Source: Methylopumilus sp036745495 (GTDB taxonomy: Bacteria; Pseudomonadota; Gammaproteobacteria; Burkholderiales; Methylophilaceae). Taken from it: a DNA stretch of 64,000 bases. Numbering within the stretch: the first letter of the stretch is position 1; each line of letters starts with the position of its first letter. The stretch spans positions 124,001 through 188,000 of the forward strand of contig DAIOGA010000001.1 in assembly GCA_036745495.1 (NCBI GenBank), in the 5' to 3' direction. A program made the translations under genes and the position numbers. The notes under the pieces are model-generated. The model saw nothing but the letters and a program-made list of their open reading frames with translations. It ran no database searches and had not been told where the DNA came from. Below are positions 8,398 to 17,772 of this stretch, piece by piece.

Positions 8398-9957
8398 ATG
8401 ATTAAAATAAAAAGAGCTCTTATAAGCGTATCAGACAAAAAAGGCATTATCGATTTCGCTAAGACGCTAATTAAGTTTAACGTTGAAATTTTATCTACTG
8501 GAGGTACGGCAAAATTATTTGCTGACAATAATATTCCTGTCATCGAGGTCAGTGATTATACAGGCTTCCCTGAAATGCTTGATGGGAGAGTAAAAACACT
8601 TCATCCAAAGATACATGGCGGCATCCTCGGAAAAAGAGATGACGAAAAACATCTACAAACGATGATTAAGTCTGATATTCCTTTAATTGATTTAGTGGTC
8701 GTGAACTTATATCCATTCGAAGAAACCATATCCAAAGAAAATTGTCCGCTCTCTGAAGCTATTGAAAATATAGATATCGGTGGTCCAGCAATGATTAGAT
8801 CGTCAGCTAAAAATTACAATGGTGTAGCTGTGGTCACTGATGCTTCGGATTATAAAATGATTGAAGATGCCTTAAAGCAAAATGATGGTGCACTTAATCT
8901 GGAATGCAGATTTAATTTGGCTAAAAAAGCTTTTGAACATACTGCGAAGTATGATTCAGCCATTTCAAATTATCTTAATGGATTGGATACAAATAAAAAT
9001 GTAACTTATCCCAATAAACTTAATCTCACATTTAACAAAAAAATGGATTTACGTTACGGAGAGAATCCGCATCAAAGCGCATCTTTCTATGTTGATGAAA
9101 TAGCTAATAAAGGTTCATTGGCAAGCTTTAAACAATTACAGGGTAAAGAACTTTCATACAACAACATAAATGATGCAGATACAGCATGGGAATGTGTTAA
9201 AAGCTTTAAGCTTCCTTCTTGCGTCATCGTAAAACATGCAAATCCTTGCGGCGTAGGCTCTTCTGAAGACCTATTAAATGCTTATAAAAAAGCATTTTCA
9301 ACTGATCCAACTTCAGCATTTGGAGGCATTATTGCTTGCAATACAACACTAGACAAAAATACTGCATCTCAAATTATTACCCAATTTGTAGAGGTTGTAA
9401 TTGCTCCATCTTACGATCCTGAGTCACTTAAAATATTTGAATCAAAACCAAATATCAGATTGTTAGAAGTTACATTAGATAACAACTTTAATGCTTTTGA
9501 ATTAAAGAAAATTGGTGGTGGTTTATTAATTCAATCGCCAGATAATTTCAATATCGATATGAATCATTGCAAAATAGTTTCTAAACTCAAACCTAACGAG
9601 GAGCAAATGGCTGACATGCTTTTTGCATGGCGTGTCGCTAAGTATGTCAAATCAAATGCAATTGTATTTTGTAAAAATAATCAAACTCTAGGTATTGGCG
9701 CAGGCCAAATGAGCAGAGTAGATAGCACTAAGATTGCTTCCATCAAAGCTCAAAATGCAAATCTTGATTTGACAAATTCAGTGGTTGCTTCTGACGCATT
9801 CTTCCCTTTTAGAGATGGCATTGATGTACTGGCCGCGGCTGGCGCAAAATGCGTTATTCAGCCTGGCGGAAGCTTAAGAGATGAAGAAGTCATCTCTGCT
9901 GCCGATGAATTAGGTCTTGTCATGTTATTTACTGGATATCGTCACTTTAGGCATTAA
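8398..9957 (+). CDS. purH: Bifunctional AICAR transformylase / IMP cyclohydrolase
   Basis: Catalyses the last two steps of IMP synthesis: formylation of AICAR with 10-formyl-THF, then ring closure. The 519-residue protein has the IMP cyclohydrolase (MGS-like) domain in about residues 1-195 (ISVSDKKGI, STGGTAKLF, LDGRVKTLHPKIHGG). The transformylase domain follows, with MDLRYGENPHQ, VKHANPCGV (Lys-His catalytic pair) and SDAFFPFRDGID. It lies between fis and purD on the same strand with gaps of 2 and 3 bases, suggesting one operon. Confidence 0.97.
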   Translation: MIKIKRALISVSDKKGIIDFAKTLIKFNVEILSTGGTAKLFADNNIPVIEVSDYTGFPEMLDGRVKTLHPKIHGGILGKRDDEKHLQTMIKSDIPLIDLVVVNLYPFEETISKENCPLSEAIENIDIGGPAMIRSSAKNYNGVAVVTDASDYKMIEDALKQNDGALNLECRFNLAKKAFEHTAKYDSAISNYLNGLDTNKNVTYPNKLNLTFNKKMDLRYGENPHQSASFYVDEIANKGSLASFKQLQGKELSYNNINDADTAWECVKSFKLPSCVIVKHANPCGVGSSEDLLNAYKKAFSTDPTSAFGGIIACNTTLDKNTASQIITQFVEVVIAPSYDPESLKIFESKPNIRLLEVTLDNNFNAFELKKIGGGLLIQSPDNFNIDMNHCKIVSKLKPNEEQMADMLFAWRVAKYVKSNAIVFCKNNQTLGIGAGQMSRVDSTKIASIKAQNANLDLTNSVVASDAFFPFRDGIDVLAAAGAKCVIQPGGSLRDEEVISAADELGLVMLFTGYRHFRH

Positions 9958-9960
9958 TTT

Positions 9961-10860
9961 ATGAAAGTTCTAGTCATTGGAAGTGGCGGTAGAGAACATG
10001 CGATGGCATGGAAACTTTCTCAAAGTAACAAAGTAAATTCAGTTTTTATTGCTCCAGGCAATGGTGGAACTCACCTCAATCCAAAATTCAAAAATATTGA
10101 TCTGATTGATATTAATCTTCTTGCAAATTTCGCAATTGAAGAAAAAATTGACCTGACTGTCATTGGCCCAGAGCTTCCACTTTCTAAAGGTATTGTTGAT
10201 TTATTTCGATCCAAACATTTAAATATTTTTGGGCCCACTCAAAAAGCTGCTCGGCTTGAAAGCTCTAAAGATTTTGCTAAAGACTTCATGTATAGGCACA
10301 ACATTCCTACTGCAAAATATAAAACATTTAAAATGCCTAATGATGCTCATCGCTATATTGATGAGCAAGGCGCACCTATTGTAATTAAAGCAGATGGATT
10401 AGCTTCTGGAAAAGGTGTCATCGTTGCCATGACAGAAAAAGAAGCTCATGATGCAATCGATTTTATGCTTGTAGACAATAAATTTGGCGATGCTGGGGCC
10501 AAAGTTGTTATTGAAGAATTTCTTGAAGGTGAAGAAGCTAGCTTTATGGTGATATGTGACGGAAAAACAATTCTGCCGCTTGCTACAAGCCAAGACCACA
10601 AAAGGCTTTTAGATGCTGATCTGGGTCCAAACACAGGTGGGATGGGAGCATATTCACCCGCGCCTGTGGTTACTGAAGAAATTTATTCCAAAGTGATGAA
10701 AGAAATTATCTGTCCTACTATCGATGGCATGGCTAAAGATGGCATTCCATTTACTGGATTCCTTTATGCAGGTTTAATGATCAGCAAAAAGGGCGATATA
10801 AAAACATTAGAATACAATTGTCGAATGGGCGATCCTGAAACGCAACCCATTCTCATGAGA
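9961..10860 (+). CDS. purD: Phosphoribosylamine-glycine ligase (GAR synthetase), truncated by gap
   Basis: ATP-grasp enzyme joining glycine to phosphoribosylamine in purine synthesis. The first 300 residues are present: MKVLVIGSGGREHAMAWKL, the ATP-grasp text IKADGLASGKGVIVA, and LDADLGPNTGGMGAYSPAP. The reading breaks at MGDPETQPILMR where the 100-N run begins. The family is about 420-430 residues, so roughly 120-130 residues (about 370 bases) are missing in the gap. There is no sign that the gene itself is broken. Confidence 0.95.
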
Positions 10861-10960
10861 NNNNNNNNNNNNNNNNNNNNNNNNNNNNNNNNNNNNNNNN
10901 NNNNNNNNNNNNNNNNNNNNNNNNNNNNNNNNNNNNNNNNNNNNNNNNNNNNNNNNNNNN
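10861..10960. other. Assembly gap of 100 N between purD and tsaC
   Basis: Exactly 100 Ns. The left side lacks the last 120-odd residues of PurD. The right side lacks about the first 100 residues of a TsaC/YrdC protein. The true missing sequence is therefore at least about 650-700 bases and could hold further small genes. Confidence 0.97.
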
Positions 10961-11239
10961 CCTGCATCTGACTACTGTCCTCCATGGCTAAGAGGAGGAA
11001 GTCAAAATATTGCTATAAGACTTCCCAAAGTTAATAGCACTTTAAATTTATTAAATTCAATTAACTTTCCAATCACTTCAACAAGTGCTAACTTAACTCA
11101 TAAAAAATCTATCAAGACTCTCAGGGCATGTAAAAATCTTTTTAAAAATGAAGTAAAAATTATTGATGGAAGAATTGGTACTGAAAAAAAACCTACAACT
11201 ATTCAAGATTTTGTTAGTAAAAAAATAATTAGAAAATAA
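10961..11239 (+). CDS. tsaC: Threonylcarbamoyl-AMP synthase TsaC/YrdC, C-terminal fragment (5' end in gap)
   Basis: Open frame from the first base after the gap to TAA at 11237-11239, 92 residues with no in-frame start needed. The text IAIRLPKVNSTLNLL, FPITSTSANLTHKKS and IIDGRIG...PTTIQDF matches the C-terminal half of YrdC-type enzymes: the STSAN motif binds L-threonine and ATP, and the Gly/Ser-Thr-Ile/Val end is typical. These enzymes make the TC-AMP intermediate for t6A37 of tRNA. It ends without the extra Sua5 domain, so the short TsaC type is likely. hemF starts one base after the stop. Confidence 0.85.
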   Translation, partial: PASDYCPPWLRGGSQNIAIRLPKVNSTLNLLNSINFPITSTSANLTHKKSIKTLRACKNLFKNEVKIIDGRIGTEKKPTTIQDFVSKKIIRK

Positions 11240-11240
11240 T

Positions 11241-12149
11241 ATGATTAATTCAAATATAGTTTATGAGTACTTTAATAACCTTCAAACAAATATTGTTGAA
11301 ACACTTCAGATTGTTGATGGAAAAAACTTTATTAATGATTCATGGCAACGAAAAGAAGGTGGTGGTGGCACTTCTTGCCTTTTAGAAAATGGAAATGTAT
11401 TTGAGAGAGCTGGCGTTGGTTTTTCACATGTTTTAGGTGATAAGTTGCCTCGCTCAGCAAGCGTTGCTCATCCAGAAGCGGCAGATAGAAAATGGGAAGC
11501 AATGGGGCTTTCACTTGTATTGCATCCTAAAAACCCTTACGCGCCGACAGTGCATATGAATGTAAGATTTTTTATTGCAAAAAAATTAGGTCTTGATGAT
11601 ATTTGGTGGTTTGGTGGTGGTATGGATTTAACGCCTTATTATGGATTTGACGAAGATGCGATTCATTTTCACCAAACACTGAAAACAATGCTTGATCCCT
11701 ACGATAAAAAACTTTACCCAGAATTTAAAAAAAATTGTGATGAATACTTTTATCTAAAACATCGTAATGAACCTAGAGGTATTGGTGGTATTTTTTATGA
11801 TGATTTTAATCAATTAGGTTTTGATAAATCTTTTAATTTAAACAAATCAGTAGGCGATGTTTTTTTAAATGCTTACCTACCTATCCTTCAGAGAAGAAAA
11901 GATAACCATTACACAGAAAAAGAAAGAGACTTTCAACTATATAGACGTGGCCGTTACGTTGAATTTAATTTAATATTTGATCGTGGCACTTTGTTTGGTT
12001 TGCAATCTAATGGACGAACTGAATCAATTTTAATGTCGATGCCCCCATTGGTTCAATGGAAATATGATTGGAAACCAGAAGCAGGAAGCAAAGAGGAAAA
12101 GTTATACGCATATTTTTTAACAAATAAAGATTGGTTAGATCATGAATAA
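11241..12149 (+). CDS. hemF: Oxygen-dependent coproporphyrinogen III oxidase
   Basis: Converts coproporphyrinogen III to protoporphyrinogen IX in haem synthesis using O2. The full 302-residue protein has the family signatures EGGGGTSCLLENGNVFERAGV, FGGGMDLTPYYGF and EPRGIGGIFYDD, with conserved His and Asp residues. It overlaps the start of the next gene by 8 bases. An O2-dependent enzyme fits an aerobic organism. Confidence 0.97.
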   Translation: MINSNIVYEYFNNLQTNIVETLQIVDGKNFINDSWQRKEGGGGTSCLLENGNVFERAGVGFSHVLGDKLPRSASVAHPEAADRKWEAMGLSLVLHPKNPYAPTVHMNVRFFIAKKLGLDDIWWFGGGMDLTPYYGFDEDAIHFHQTLKTMLDPYDKKLYPEFKKNCDEYFYLKHRNEPRGIGGIFYDDFNQLGFDKSFNLNKSVGDVFLNAYLPILQRRKDNHYTEKERDFQLYRRGRYVEFNLIFDRGTLFGLQSNGRTESILMSMPPLVQWKYDWKPEAGSKEEKLYAYFLTNKDWLDHE

Positions 12150-13557
12150 TCTATTTACAAAAATTTTTAGAAAAAAACATATTAACCATAAGCATCCGGC
12201 TCATCTAAAAAAATGCCTGAGTGCACTAGATTTAACACTACTTGGTATTGGTTGTATTATTGGTACAGGTATATTTGTATTAACCGGTATTGCTGCAGCA
12301 AATCAAGCAGGTCCAGCAGTCATTTTATCTTTTATAGTTTCAGGCTTTGCATGTGCTTTTGCGGCATTGGCTTATGCAGAACTTTCGTCATCAATTGGTG
12401 GCTGTGGAAGTGCATATGGTTATAGTTACGTTGCATTTGGAGAGTTTTTCGCATGGATTATCGGTTGGATTCTACTGATGGAATATGGCATGTCTATTGC
12501 GGCAGTTGCTAATGGATGGTCTGGGTATTTTAATAATGCGCTCACCGCTATGGGCATCGGCCTTCCAGAATCATTATCAAAAGCACCATCATTAGGCGGC
12601 ATAGTAAATCTACCAGCAATGGTCATTATTTTAATCATTATGTCTTTACTCATCATAGGTGCAAAACAAAGTGCCAAATTTAATGCTGCAATGGTTTTTA
12701 TTAAGCTCCTAACTATTACATTATTTATTTCGGTCGCTATTTTTAATGTCAATCCAGCAAATTGGCATCCTTTTATGCCTTATGGATGGTTTGCAACTTT
12801 ACCTGATGGAAAAACTGTAGGTGTTCTTGCAGGGGCTTCATTAGTATTTTTTGCCTACGTTGGTTTCGATGCGGTCTCAACTGCTGCTGAGGAAGCAATC
12901 AATCCACAAAGAGATTTACCTAGAGGGATTATTTTTTCACTCGCCTTTTGTACGGTGATATACATTATCGTATCGTTATTACTTACAGGTGTTGTTCCCT
13001 ACCAAGAACTTAATGTATCTTCCCCTGTGGCTTATGCACTTCAAAAAATAGGCTTTCAAGGTGCCTCTGCAGTTGTAGCTACTGGTGTTATTGCTGGCCT
13101 CACAACAGTAATGCTTGTACTTTATTATGCTTTAACAAGAATTATTTTTGCGATGAGTAGAGATGGATTGTTACCGCATACTTTAAGTGAAGTGAATAAA
13201 ACTACCAATACCCCTGTAAGAGTTATCGTTTTCTGTGGTCTTATCATCTCATTAATTGCGGGCTTTATACCGCTCGGCACATTAGCTGAAATTGTTAATA
13301 TTGGAACGTTAGCAGCTTTTGTGATTGTTTCATTAGGTGTAATTTTTATAAGGAAACTTCATACAAACAATAAAGCCACATTTAAAAATAAATGGCATCC
13401 ACTTATTCCTGTCTTAGGAATTTTTTCATGTAGCGCTTTAATGTTTTTCTTACCGGCTGAAACTTGGATAAGATTTTTAATCTGGATATTAATTGGTATT
13501 GTTTTCTACTTTATTTACTCTATAAAGCATAGTCATCTAAATAAAAAACCGGCCTAA
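12142..13557 (+). CDS. APC-family amino acid permease
   Basis: Twelve-segment amino acid-polyamine-organocation transporter, 471 residues, of the cationic-amino-acid-transporter-like (YfnA/CAT) subgroup. The first helix carries LLGIGCIIGTGIFVLTG, the unwound substrate-binding GxG motif. FFAYVGFDAVSTAAEEAINP matches helix 6 and its following loop. The substrate cannot be read from sequence. It begins inside hemF by 8 bases and ends within the loop of a strong hairpin terminator. Confidence 0.88.
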   Translation: MNNLFTKIFRKKHINHKHPAHLKKCLSALDLTLLGIGCIIGTGIFVLTGIAAANQAGPAVILSFIVSGFACAFAALAYAELSSSIGGCGSAYGYSYVAFGEFFAWIIGWILLMEYGMSIAAVANGWSGYFNNALTAMGIGLPESLSKAPSLGGIVNLPAMVIILIIMSLLIIGAKQSAKFNAAMVFIKLLTITLFISVAIFNVNPANWHPFMPYGWFATLPDGKTVGVLAGASLVFFAYVGFDAVSTAAEEAINPQRDLPRGIIFSLAFCTVIYIIVSLLLTGVVPYQELNVSSPVAYALQKIGFQGASAVVATGVIAGLTTVMLVLYYALTRIIFAMSRDGLLPHTLSEVNKTTNTPVRVIVFCGLIISLIAGFIPLGTLAEIVNIGTLAAFVIVSLGVIFIRKLHTNNKATFKNKWHPLIPVLGIFSCSALMFFLPAETWIRFLIWILIGIVFYFIYSIKHSHLNKKPA

Positions 13558-13568
13558 GCCGGTTTTTT
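13543..13568. terminator. Bidirectional intrinsic terminator
   Basis: Perfect 11-bp inverted repeat (six A, then CCGGC; loop CTAA; GCCGG, then six T). The stop codon of the permease gene lies in the loop and the preceding stem base. It can terminate both the plus-strand hemF-permease transcript and the convergent cytochrome c gene at 13586. Confidence 0.92.
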
Positions 13569-13585
13569 ATTACATTATTACTTGA

Positions 13586-13909
13586 TTAAAGAGAAAGAAC
13601 CCATTGAACGATTGTTTTAATGTCTTCGTCTTTAACTTGCGGGCTATTTGCCGGCATTGGAACTGGGCCCCAAACACCGCTACCACCTGCTTTAACTTTA
13701 GCGACTAATCTTGCTTCAGCGCCTTTGTCATTTTTATATTTAGCAGCAACATCTTTATAAGCTGGTCCAACCACTTTGTTTTGAACGCTATGACAAGCTA
13801 AGCATCCGCTTTTTTGAGCTAATGCTTCAGCAGCTTTAGCATCAGCAGCTTGAGCTTGATTTGCCACAAACGCACCAACCATTGCAATACTTAAAATTAC
13901 TGATTTCAT
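13586..13909 (-). CDS. Periplasmic cytochrome c, class I (c551/c552 type)
   Basis: Soluble monohaem electron carrier. The 107-residue precursor has a Sec signal peptide cleaved near AQA-AD (residue 21-22), leaving about 86 residues. The haem site CLACH is followed by NKVVGPAYKDVAAKY, and the distal Met lies in GVWGPVPMPANSP, typical of cytochrome c551/c552. It could carry electrons from the bc1 complex or a dehydrogenase to the terminal oxidase; the partner is not shown by context. A possible -10 (TATCAT) lies upstream, without a clear -35. Confidence 0.9.
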   Translation of the reverse strand: MKSVILSIAMVGAFVANQAQAADAKAAEALAQKSGCLACHSVQNKVVGPAYKDVAAKYKNDKGAEARLVAKVKAGGSGVWGPVPMPANSPQVKDEDIKTIVQWVLSL

Positions 13910-13997
13910 ATTATTTCCACCCTTAAATTGATTTTGCGATAGTTATGATACTCCTAAACTTATTTAAATTAAAAGTAATTTAAATAAAATTAGGGCC

Positions 13998-14897
13998 CTA
14001 ATATTCTTGAACTAAATACTCAGCTATTAGGTTATGAGACTGATTTGGATAAACCATGACACTATTTTCGAGAGCATTAACACTTTCTACACAGATCATT
14101 TTTTTCCATTCATGTTCAGTGCCCATATCAACCATAGTTTTAACTTTTTTATCCCAGGGCGTCCAAATAACTGTTGATTCACTATTTTGCTTTTGAACAG
14201 TAATTTTTCGATTAAACCCTTCATCATGGATCACACATGTATCTCTTGTATTTAAATAAACTCTATCGAACTCAGCATCAAATTTAATTTGATCTTCTTG
14301 AGTAAATTTTTTATATCCTCTAACCTTGTCTGAATAGATTTTATTTTCTAACCCAGTCACCTTAATATTTTCTATATCGCTTACTTCAAAATAAGTGTGA
14401 TATCCCTCACCAATCAAAAAAGGCTGTTCAGAAAGATTTGTTGTTTTGAGGTCTAGATTAATTGAATTGCCAATTGTGATAGAAAGTTCTAAATTAAATT
14501 GATATGAAAGCTGTCTATTCACTTCAGGAGTTGGAAGCATCACCAATGTAACTTTGGTGGCCCCATTTTCTAAGTCAATAACTTCATTAATGCGCCATGG
14601 AATGACTCTAGCAAATCCATGCGGACAAAAACTTCCATCAGTAGGGTGTGCGCCAAACCAAGGCCAACATATAGGTACGCCACCTCGAATGGATCTTCCA
14701 TGCAAATACCTCGCGTTGCTTGAAAGCCACAACACTTCATTTTTTACATTGTGCGGCTTCCACTGCATGACATGAGCTCCCTGCAGGGCAATTTTTGCTG
14801 AAGCTAGCTCATTATTAATTGTGATAAATTTTAATCCAATTTCATTTTGCGTAATCTTGTAGCTTTGAGCAGCTGATATATTTTTCTCGGTTATCAT
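13998..14897 (-). CDS. D-hexose-6-phosphate mutarotase (YeaD-like, aldose 1-epimerase family)
   Basis: Interconverts anomers of hexose 6-phosphates. The 299-residue beta-sandwich protein contains GAHVMQWKPHNVKNEVLWLSS and IRGGVPICWPWFGAHP, with HGFARVIPW as the catalytic His region; EGYHTYFEVSDI and a Glu near VESVN complete the usual set. It lies 8 bases after ilvD on the same strand, so the two are probably co-transcribed. Its TAG stop sits in a 14-base palindrome (13989-14002). Confidence 0.87.
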   Translation of the reverse strand: MITEKNISAAQSYKITQNEIGLKFITINNELASAKIALQGAHVMQWKPHNVKNEVLWLSSNARYLHGRSIRGGVPICWPWFGAHPTDGSFCPHGFARVIPWRINEVIDLENGATKVTLVMLPTPEVNRQLSYQFNLELSITIGNSINLDLKTTNLSEQPFLIGEGYHTYFEVSDIENIKVTGLENKIYSDKVRGYKKFTQEDQIKFDAEFDRVYLNTRDTCVIHDEGFNRKITVQKQNSESTVIWTPWDKKVKTMVDMGTEHEWKKMICVESVNALENSVMVYPNQSHNLIAEYLVQEY

Positions 14898-14905
14898 TTT
14901 AAAAA

Positions 14906-16759
14906 TTAAATTTCCTCTAACTTTGAAATATCTCGAATAGCGCCTTTATCTGCACTTGTAGTTATTAACGCATATGCTTTTAATGCTTGGGACACTTTTC
15001 TTTCTCTTGGTTTTGGTTTCCAACCGTTTTTTCCTTTAGCATTCATCTTATTTTTTCTTTGAGTAAGTGTCGTATCATCAATTATTAAATTAATTGTTCT
15101 ATTTGGAATATCGATTTCAATTTGATCGTTTTCTTCAATCAGTGCAATCTCTCCCTGTTCTGCAGCCTCAGGTGATACATGTCCAATACTTAATCCTGAT
15201 GTTCCTCCAGAAAATCTGCCGTCAGTTAGAAGTGCACAAACCTTGCCAAGATCTTTTGATTTTAAATAAGTCGTGGGATAAAGCATTTCTTGCATGCCAG
15301 GGCCACCTCTTGGTCCTTCATATATGATTACAACAATATCGCCGGCAACAATCTTGTCTCCTAAAATAGCTGCAACAGCTTCGTCTTGAGATTCAAAAAC
15401 GCGCGCGCGTCCATTAAATTTCAATATACTTTCATCAACGCCCGCCGTTTTAACGATGCAACCATTGCGTGCAATATTTCCAAAAAGTACTGCAAGACCA
15501 CCATCTTGGCTGTATGCATTTTCTTTGTTACGAATACATCCAGAAGATCTGTCGTCATCTAAAGTTGGGTAAAGCATACTCTGACTAAATGCTATCGTTG
15601 TAGGTATTCCTCCTGGCGCAGCGCGATAAAAGTTTTTTACTTCCTCATCTTTGGTTGTGACAATATCCCAATGATCTATTGCTTCGCCCAAATTTTTAGA
15701 GTGTACTGTCGAAACATCCCTATGAATTAATGATGCGCGATCAAGCTCTCCTAAAATTCCCATCACACCACCAGCTCTATGAACATCTTCCATATGGAAT
15801 TTAGCCGTAGCAGGGGCTACTTTTGCTAAGCAAGGTACTTTTCTTGAAATGCGATCTATATCCTTCATCGTGAAATTTACTTTAGCTTCGTTGGCGGCAG
15901 CCAGTAAGTGAAGCACGGTGTTTGTAGAGCCTCCCATAGAAACATCTAAGCTCATTGCATTTTCAAAAGCTTTAAAATTTGCAATATTTCTAGGCAAGAC
16001 ACTTTCATCATCTTGTTCATAATATCGTTTTGCTAAATCAACAATTAGTTTTCCGGCATTTTGGAATAACTTTTTTCTAGCCGCATGTGTGGCTAAAGTA
16101 CTGCCATTGCCGGGTAAGCTTAATCCTAGTGCTTCCGTAAGACAGTTCATTGAATTTGCTGTAAACATTCCTGAACATGAACCACAAGTTGGACAAGCTG
16201 ATCGTTCAATTTCATCAGAGTTTTTATCAGAAACTCTTGTGTCGGCACCTGCCACCATAGCATCCACTAAATCTAATTTCTTAATTTCATTATTCCAATT
16301 AACCTTACCAGCCTCCATGGGACCGCCTGATACAAAAACTACGGGAATATTAATTCTGAGCGCAGCCATGAGCATACCCGGTGTTATCTTGTCGCAGTTC
16401 GATATACAAACAATGGCATCTGCACAGTGAGCATTTACCATATACTCAACGCTATCTGCGATAAGATCTCGGCTTGGTAAGCTATATAGCATGCCGTCAT
16501 GACCCATAGCTATCCCATCATCCACTGCAATGGTATTAAATTCTTTCGCAACACCGCCATGTTTTTCAATTTCTCTTGCTACAAGCTGTCCTATATCTTT
16601 TAAATGAACATGTCCCGGAACAAATTGAGTAAATGAATTACAAACTGCAATAATTGGTTTTGTAAAATCCTCGTCCTTCATGCCTGTGGCTCGCCATAAT
16701 GCGCGTGCACCAGCTTGATTTCTTCCATGCGTTGTCGTTTTAGAGCGATATGCGGGCAT
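14906..16759 (-). CDS. ilvD: Dihydroxy-acid dehydratase
   Basis: Third step of isoleucine/valine synthesis, an Fe-S dehydratase. The 617-residue length is as in E. coli. CDKITPGM and CPTCGSCSGMFTANSMNC give the cluster cysteines, and TDGRFSGGTSGLSIGHVSPEA is the C-terminal signature. A clear Shine-Dalgarno (AAGAGGT) precedes the ATG. It is divergent from lgt across a 63-base spacer. Confidence 0.97.
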   Translation of the reverse strand: MPAYRSKTTTHGRNQAGARALWRATGMKDEDFTKPIIAVCNSFTQFVPGHVHLKDIGQLVAREIEKHGGVAKEFNTIAVDDGIAMGHDGMLYSLPSRDLIADSVEYMVNAHCADAIVCISNCDKITPGMLMAALRINIPVVFVSGGPMEAGKVNWNNEIKKLDLVDAMVAGADTRVSDKNSDEIERSACPTCGSCSGMFTANSMNCLTEALGLSLPGNGSTLATHAARKKLFQNAGKLIVDLAKRYYEQDDESVLPRNIANFKAFENAMSLDVSMGGSTNTVLHLLAAANEAKVNFTMKDIDRISRKVPCLAKVAPATAKFHMEDVHRAGGVMGILGELDRASLIHRDVSTVHSKNLGEAIDHWDIVTTKDEEVKNFYRAAPGGIPTTIAFSQSMLYPTLDDDRSSGCIRNKENAYSQDGGLAVLFGNIARNGCIVKTAGVDESILKFNGRARVFESQDEAVAAILGDKIVAGDIVVIIYEGPRGGPGMQEMLYPTTYLKSKDLGKVCALLTDGRFSGGTSGLSIGHVSPEAAEQGEIALIEENDQIEIDIPNRTINLIIDDTTLTQRKNKMNAKGKNGWKPKPRERKVSQALKAYALITTSADKGAIRDISKLEEI

Positions 16760-16804
16760 AATGACCTCTTACAATTACAATCAATTTAAACAATTATTTT
16801 AACT

Positions 16805-16810
16805 TATAAT
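16805..16810 (+). promoter_or_regulatory. Probable -10 element for lgt
   Basis: TATAAT, 12 bases before the lgt ATG. There is no good -35 at 16-18 bases. If used, transcription would start about 6 bases before the ATG, giving a nearly leaderless mRNA; no Shine-Dalgarno is visible in the 12 bases before the start. Confidence 0.5.
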
Positions 16811-16822
16811 GACTACAAACTT

Positions 16823-17590
16823 ATGCTTATTCATCCGCAAATAGACCCTGTAGCGCTTAATCTTGGACCGTTTCAAATTCATTGGTACGGAATCATGTAT
16901 CTTTTTGCTTTTATAGGATTCCTTCAGTTAGGCAAAGTTCAAATCAGAACTCGTCCATGGCTATCTTGGAATGAAAAGATGCTGGATGATGCTTTTTTTT
17001 ATGGGGCTATCGGCGTTATTGCAGGCGGTCGTTTAGGTTATATCTTATTTTATCAACTGCAATATTATTTGCAGGAGCCGAATGAAATTATTGCATTATG
17101 GAAAGGCGGAATGTCATTTCATGGCGGATTTTTAGGTGTAGTTATTGCCATGATTCTCTTGGCTAAAAAATATAAAATATCACTACTCTCGATTTTAGAT
17201 TTCATTGCTCCTTTGGTTCCCTTAGGGCTTGCTTTTGGTCGCATTGGAAATTTTATTAATGCAGAATTATGGGGAAGACCTACCCAATTCTTCTTGGGCA
17301 TGATTTTTCCTAATGTGGACAATGTTCCAAGACACCCATCTCAACTTTACGAAAGTTTCTTTGAAGGCTTGGTTCTCTTTGTATTGCTTTGGTTTTATTC
17401 AAAACAAAAAAGGGAAACGGGTCAGATAGCTGCTTTATTTTTAATACTATACGGAACATTTAGATTTTTAGTGGAGTTTACAAGAGAGCCTGATTCGTTC
17501 TTAGGATTGCTCATCTTCAATCTTTCGATGGGGCAATGGTTGTCCATACCCATGTTCTTAGCTGGTATTTATCTTTTTAAGAAAAACTAA
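16823..17590 (+). CDS. lgt: Prolipoprotein diacylglyceryl transferase
   Basis: Inner-membrane enzyme that transfers diacylglycerol from phosphatidylglycerol to the lipobox cysteine of prolipoproteins. The 255-residue protein has about seven membrane segments and the Lgt signature GRIGNFINAELWGRPT. HWYGIMYL and the HGGFLG segment (essential His region) are also present. It ends in a CTAA shared with the convergent YbdD gene. The upstream spacing suggests a very short or absent leader. Confidence 0.96.
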   Translation: MLIHPQIDPVALNLGPFQIHWYGIMYLFAFIGFLQLGKVQIRTRPWLSWNEKMLDDAFFYGAIGVIAGGRLGYILFYQLQYYLQEPNEIIALWKGGMSFHGGFLGVVIAMILLAKKYKISLLSILDFIAPLVPLGLAFGRIGNFINAELWGRPTQFFLGMIFPNVDNVPRHPSQLYESFFEGLVLFVLLWFYSKQKRETGQIAALFLILYGTFRFLVEFTREPDSFLGLLIFNLSMGQWLSIPMFLAGIYLFKKN

Positions 17591-17766
17591 CAACAGCGTT
17601 TTATACCGCTCCATTTTTTATCGAGTGTAGCTTGATAAAATTTTTGCTTACTCATCAATTTATGTTTTTTTGAACATTGCTTATGGTTCATCAAATATAA
17701 ATCATATAGATCATCTCCTGATATTCTGCGCATGAATTCATATATTGATTTAATTACTTTTAACAT
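17587..17766 (-). CDS. YbdD/YjiX family small protein (DUF466), CstA partner
   Basis: A 59-residue ORF directly downstream of cstA. Key text: GDDLYDLYLMNH, then KQKFYQATLDKKW and the terminal GIKRCC. The family has a conserved YxxYLxHH-like core and ends with Gly-Arg/Lys-Cys-Cys. In E. coli the YbdD and YjiX relatives accompany cstA and btsT and are required for pyruvate transport by those carriers. The ATG lies 6 bases after the cstA stop, and the stop overlaps the lgt stop. The short length would let it escape most gene calls. Confidence 0.83.
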   Translation of the reverse strand: MLKVIKSIYEFMRRISGDDLYDLYLMNHKQCSKKHKLMSKQKFYQATLDKKWSGIKRCC

Positions 17767-17772
17767 AACTTA

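Noticed and set aside
13989..14002. Palindrome ATTAGGGCCCTAAT at the end of the mutarotase gene
   Set aside because: No loop and no T-run, and it overlaps a stop codon; a single 14-base palindrome in AT-rich DNA is weak evidence for a binding site.
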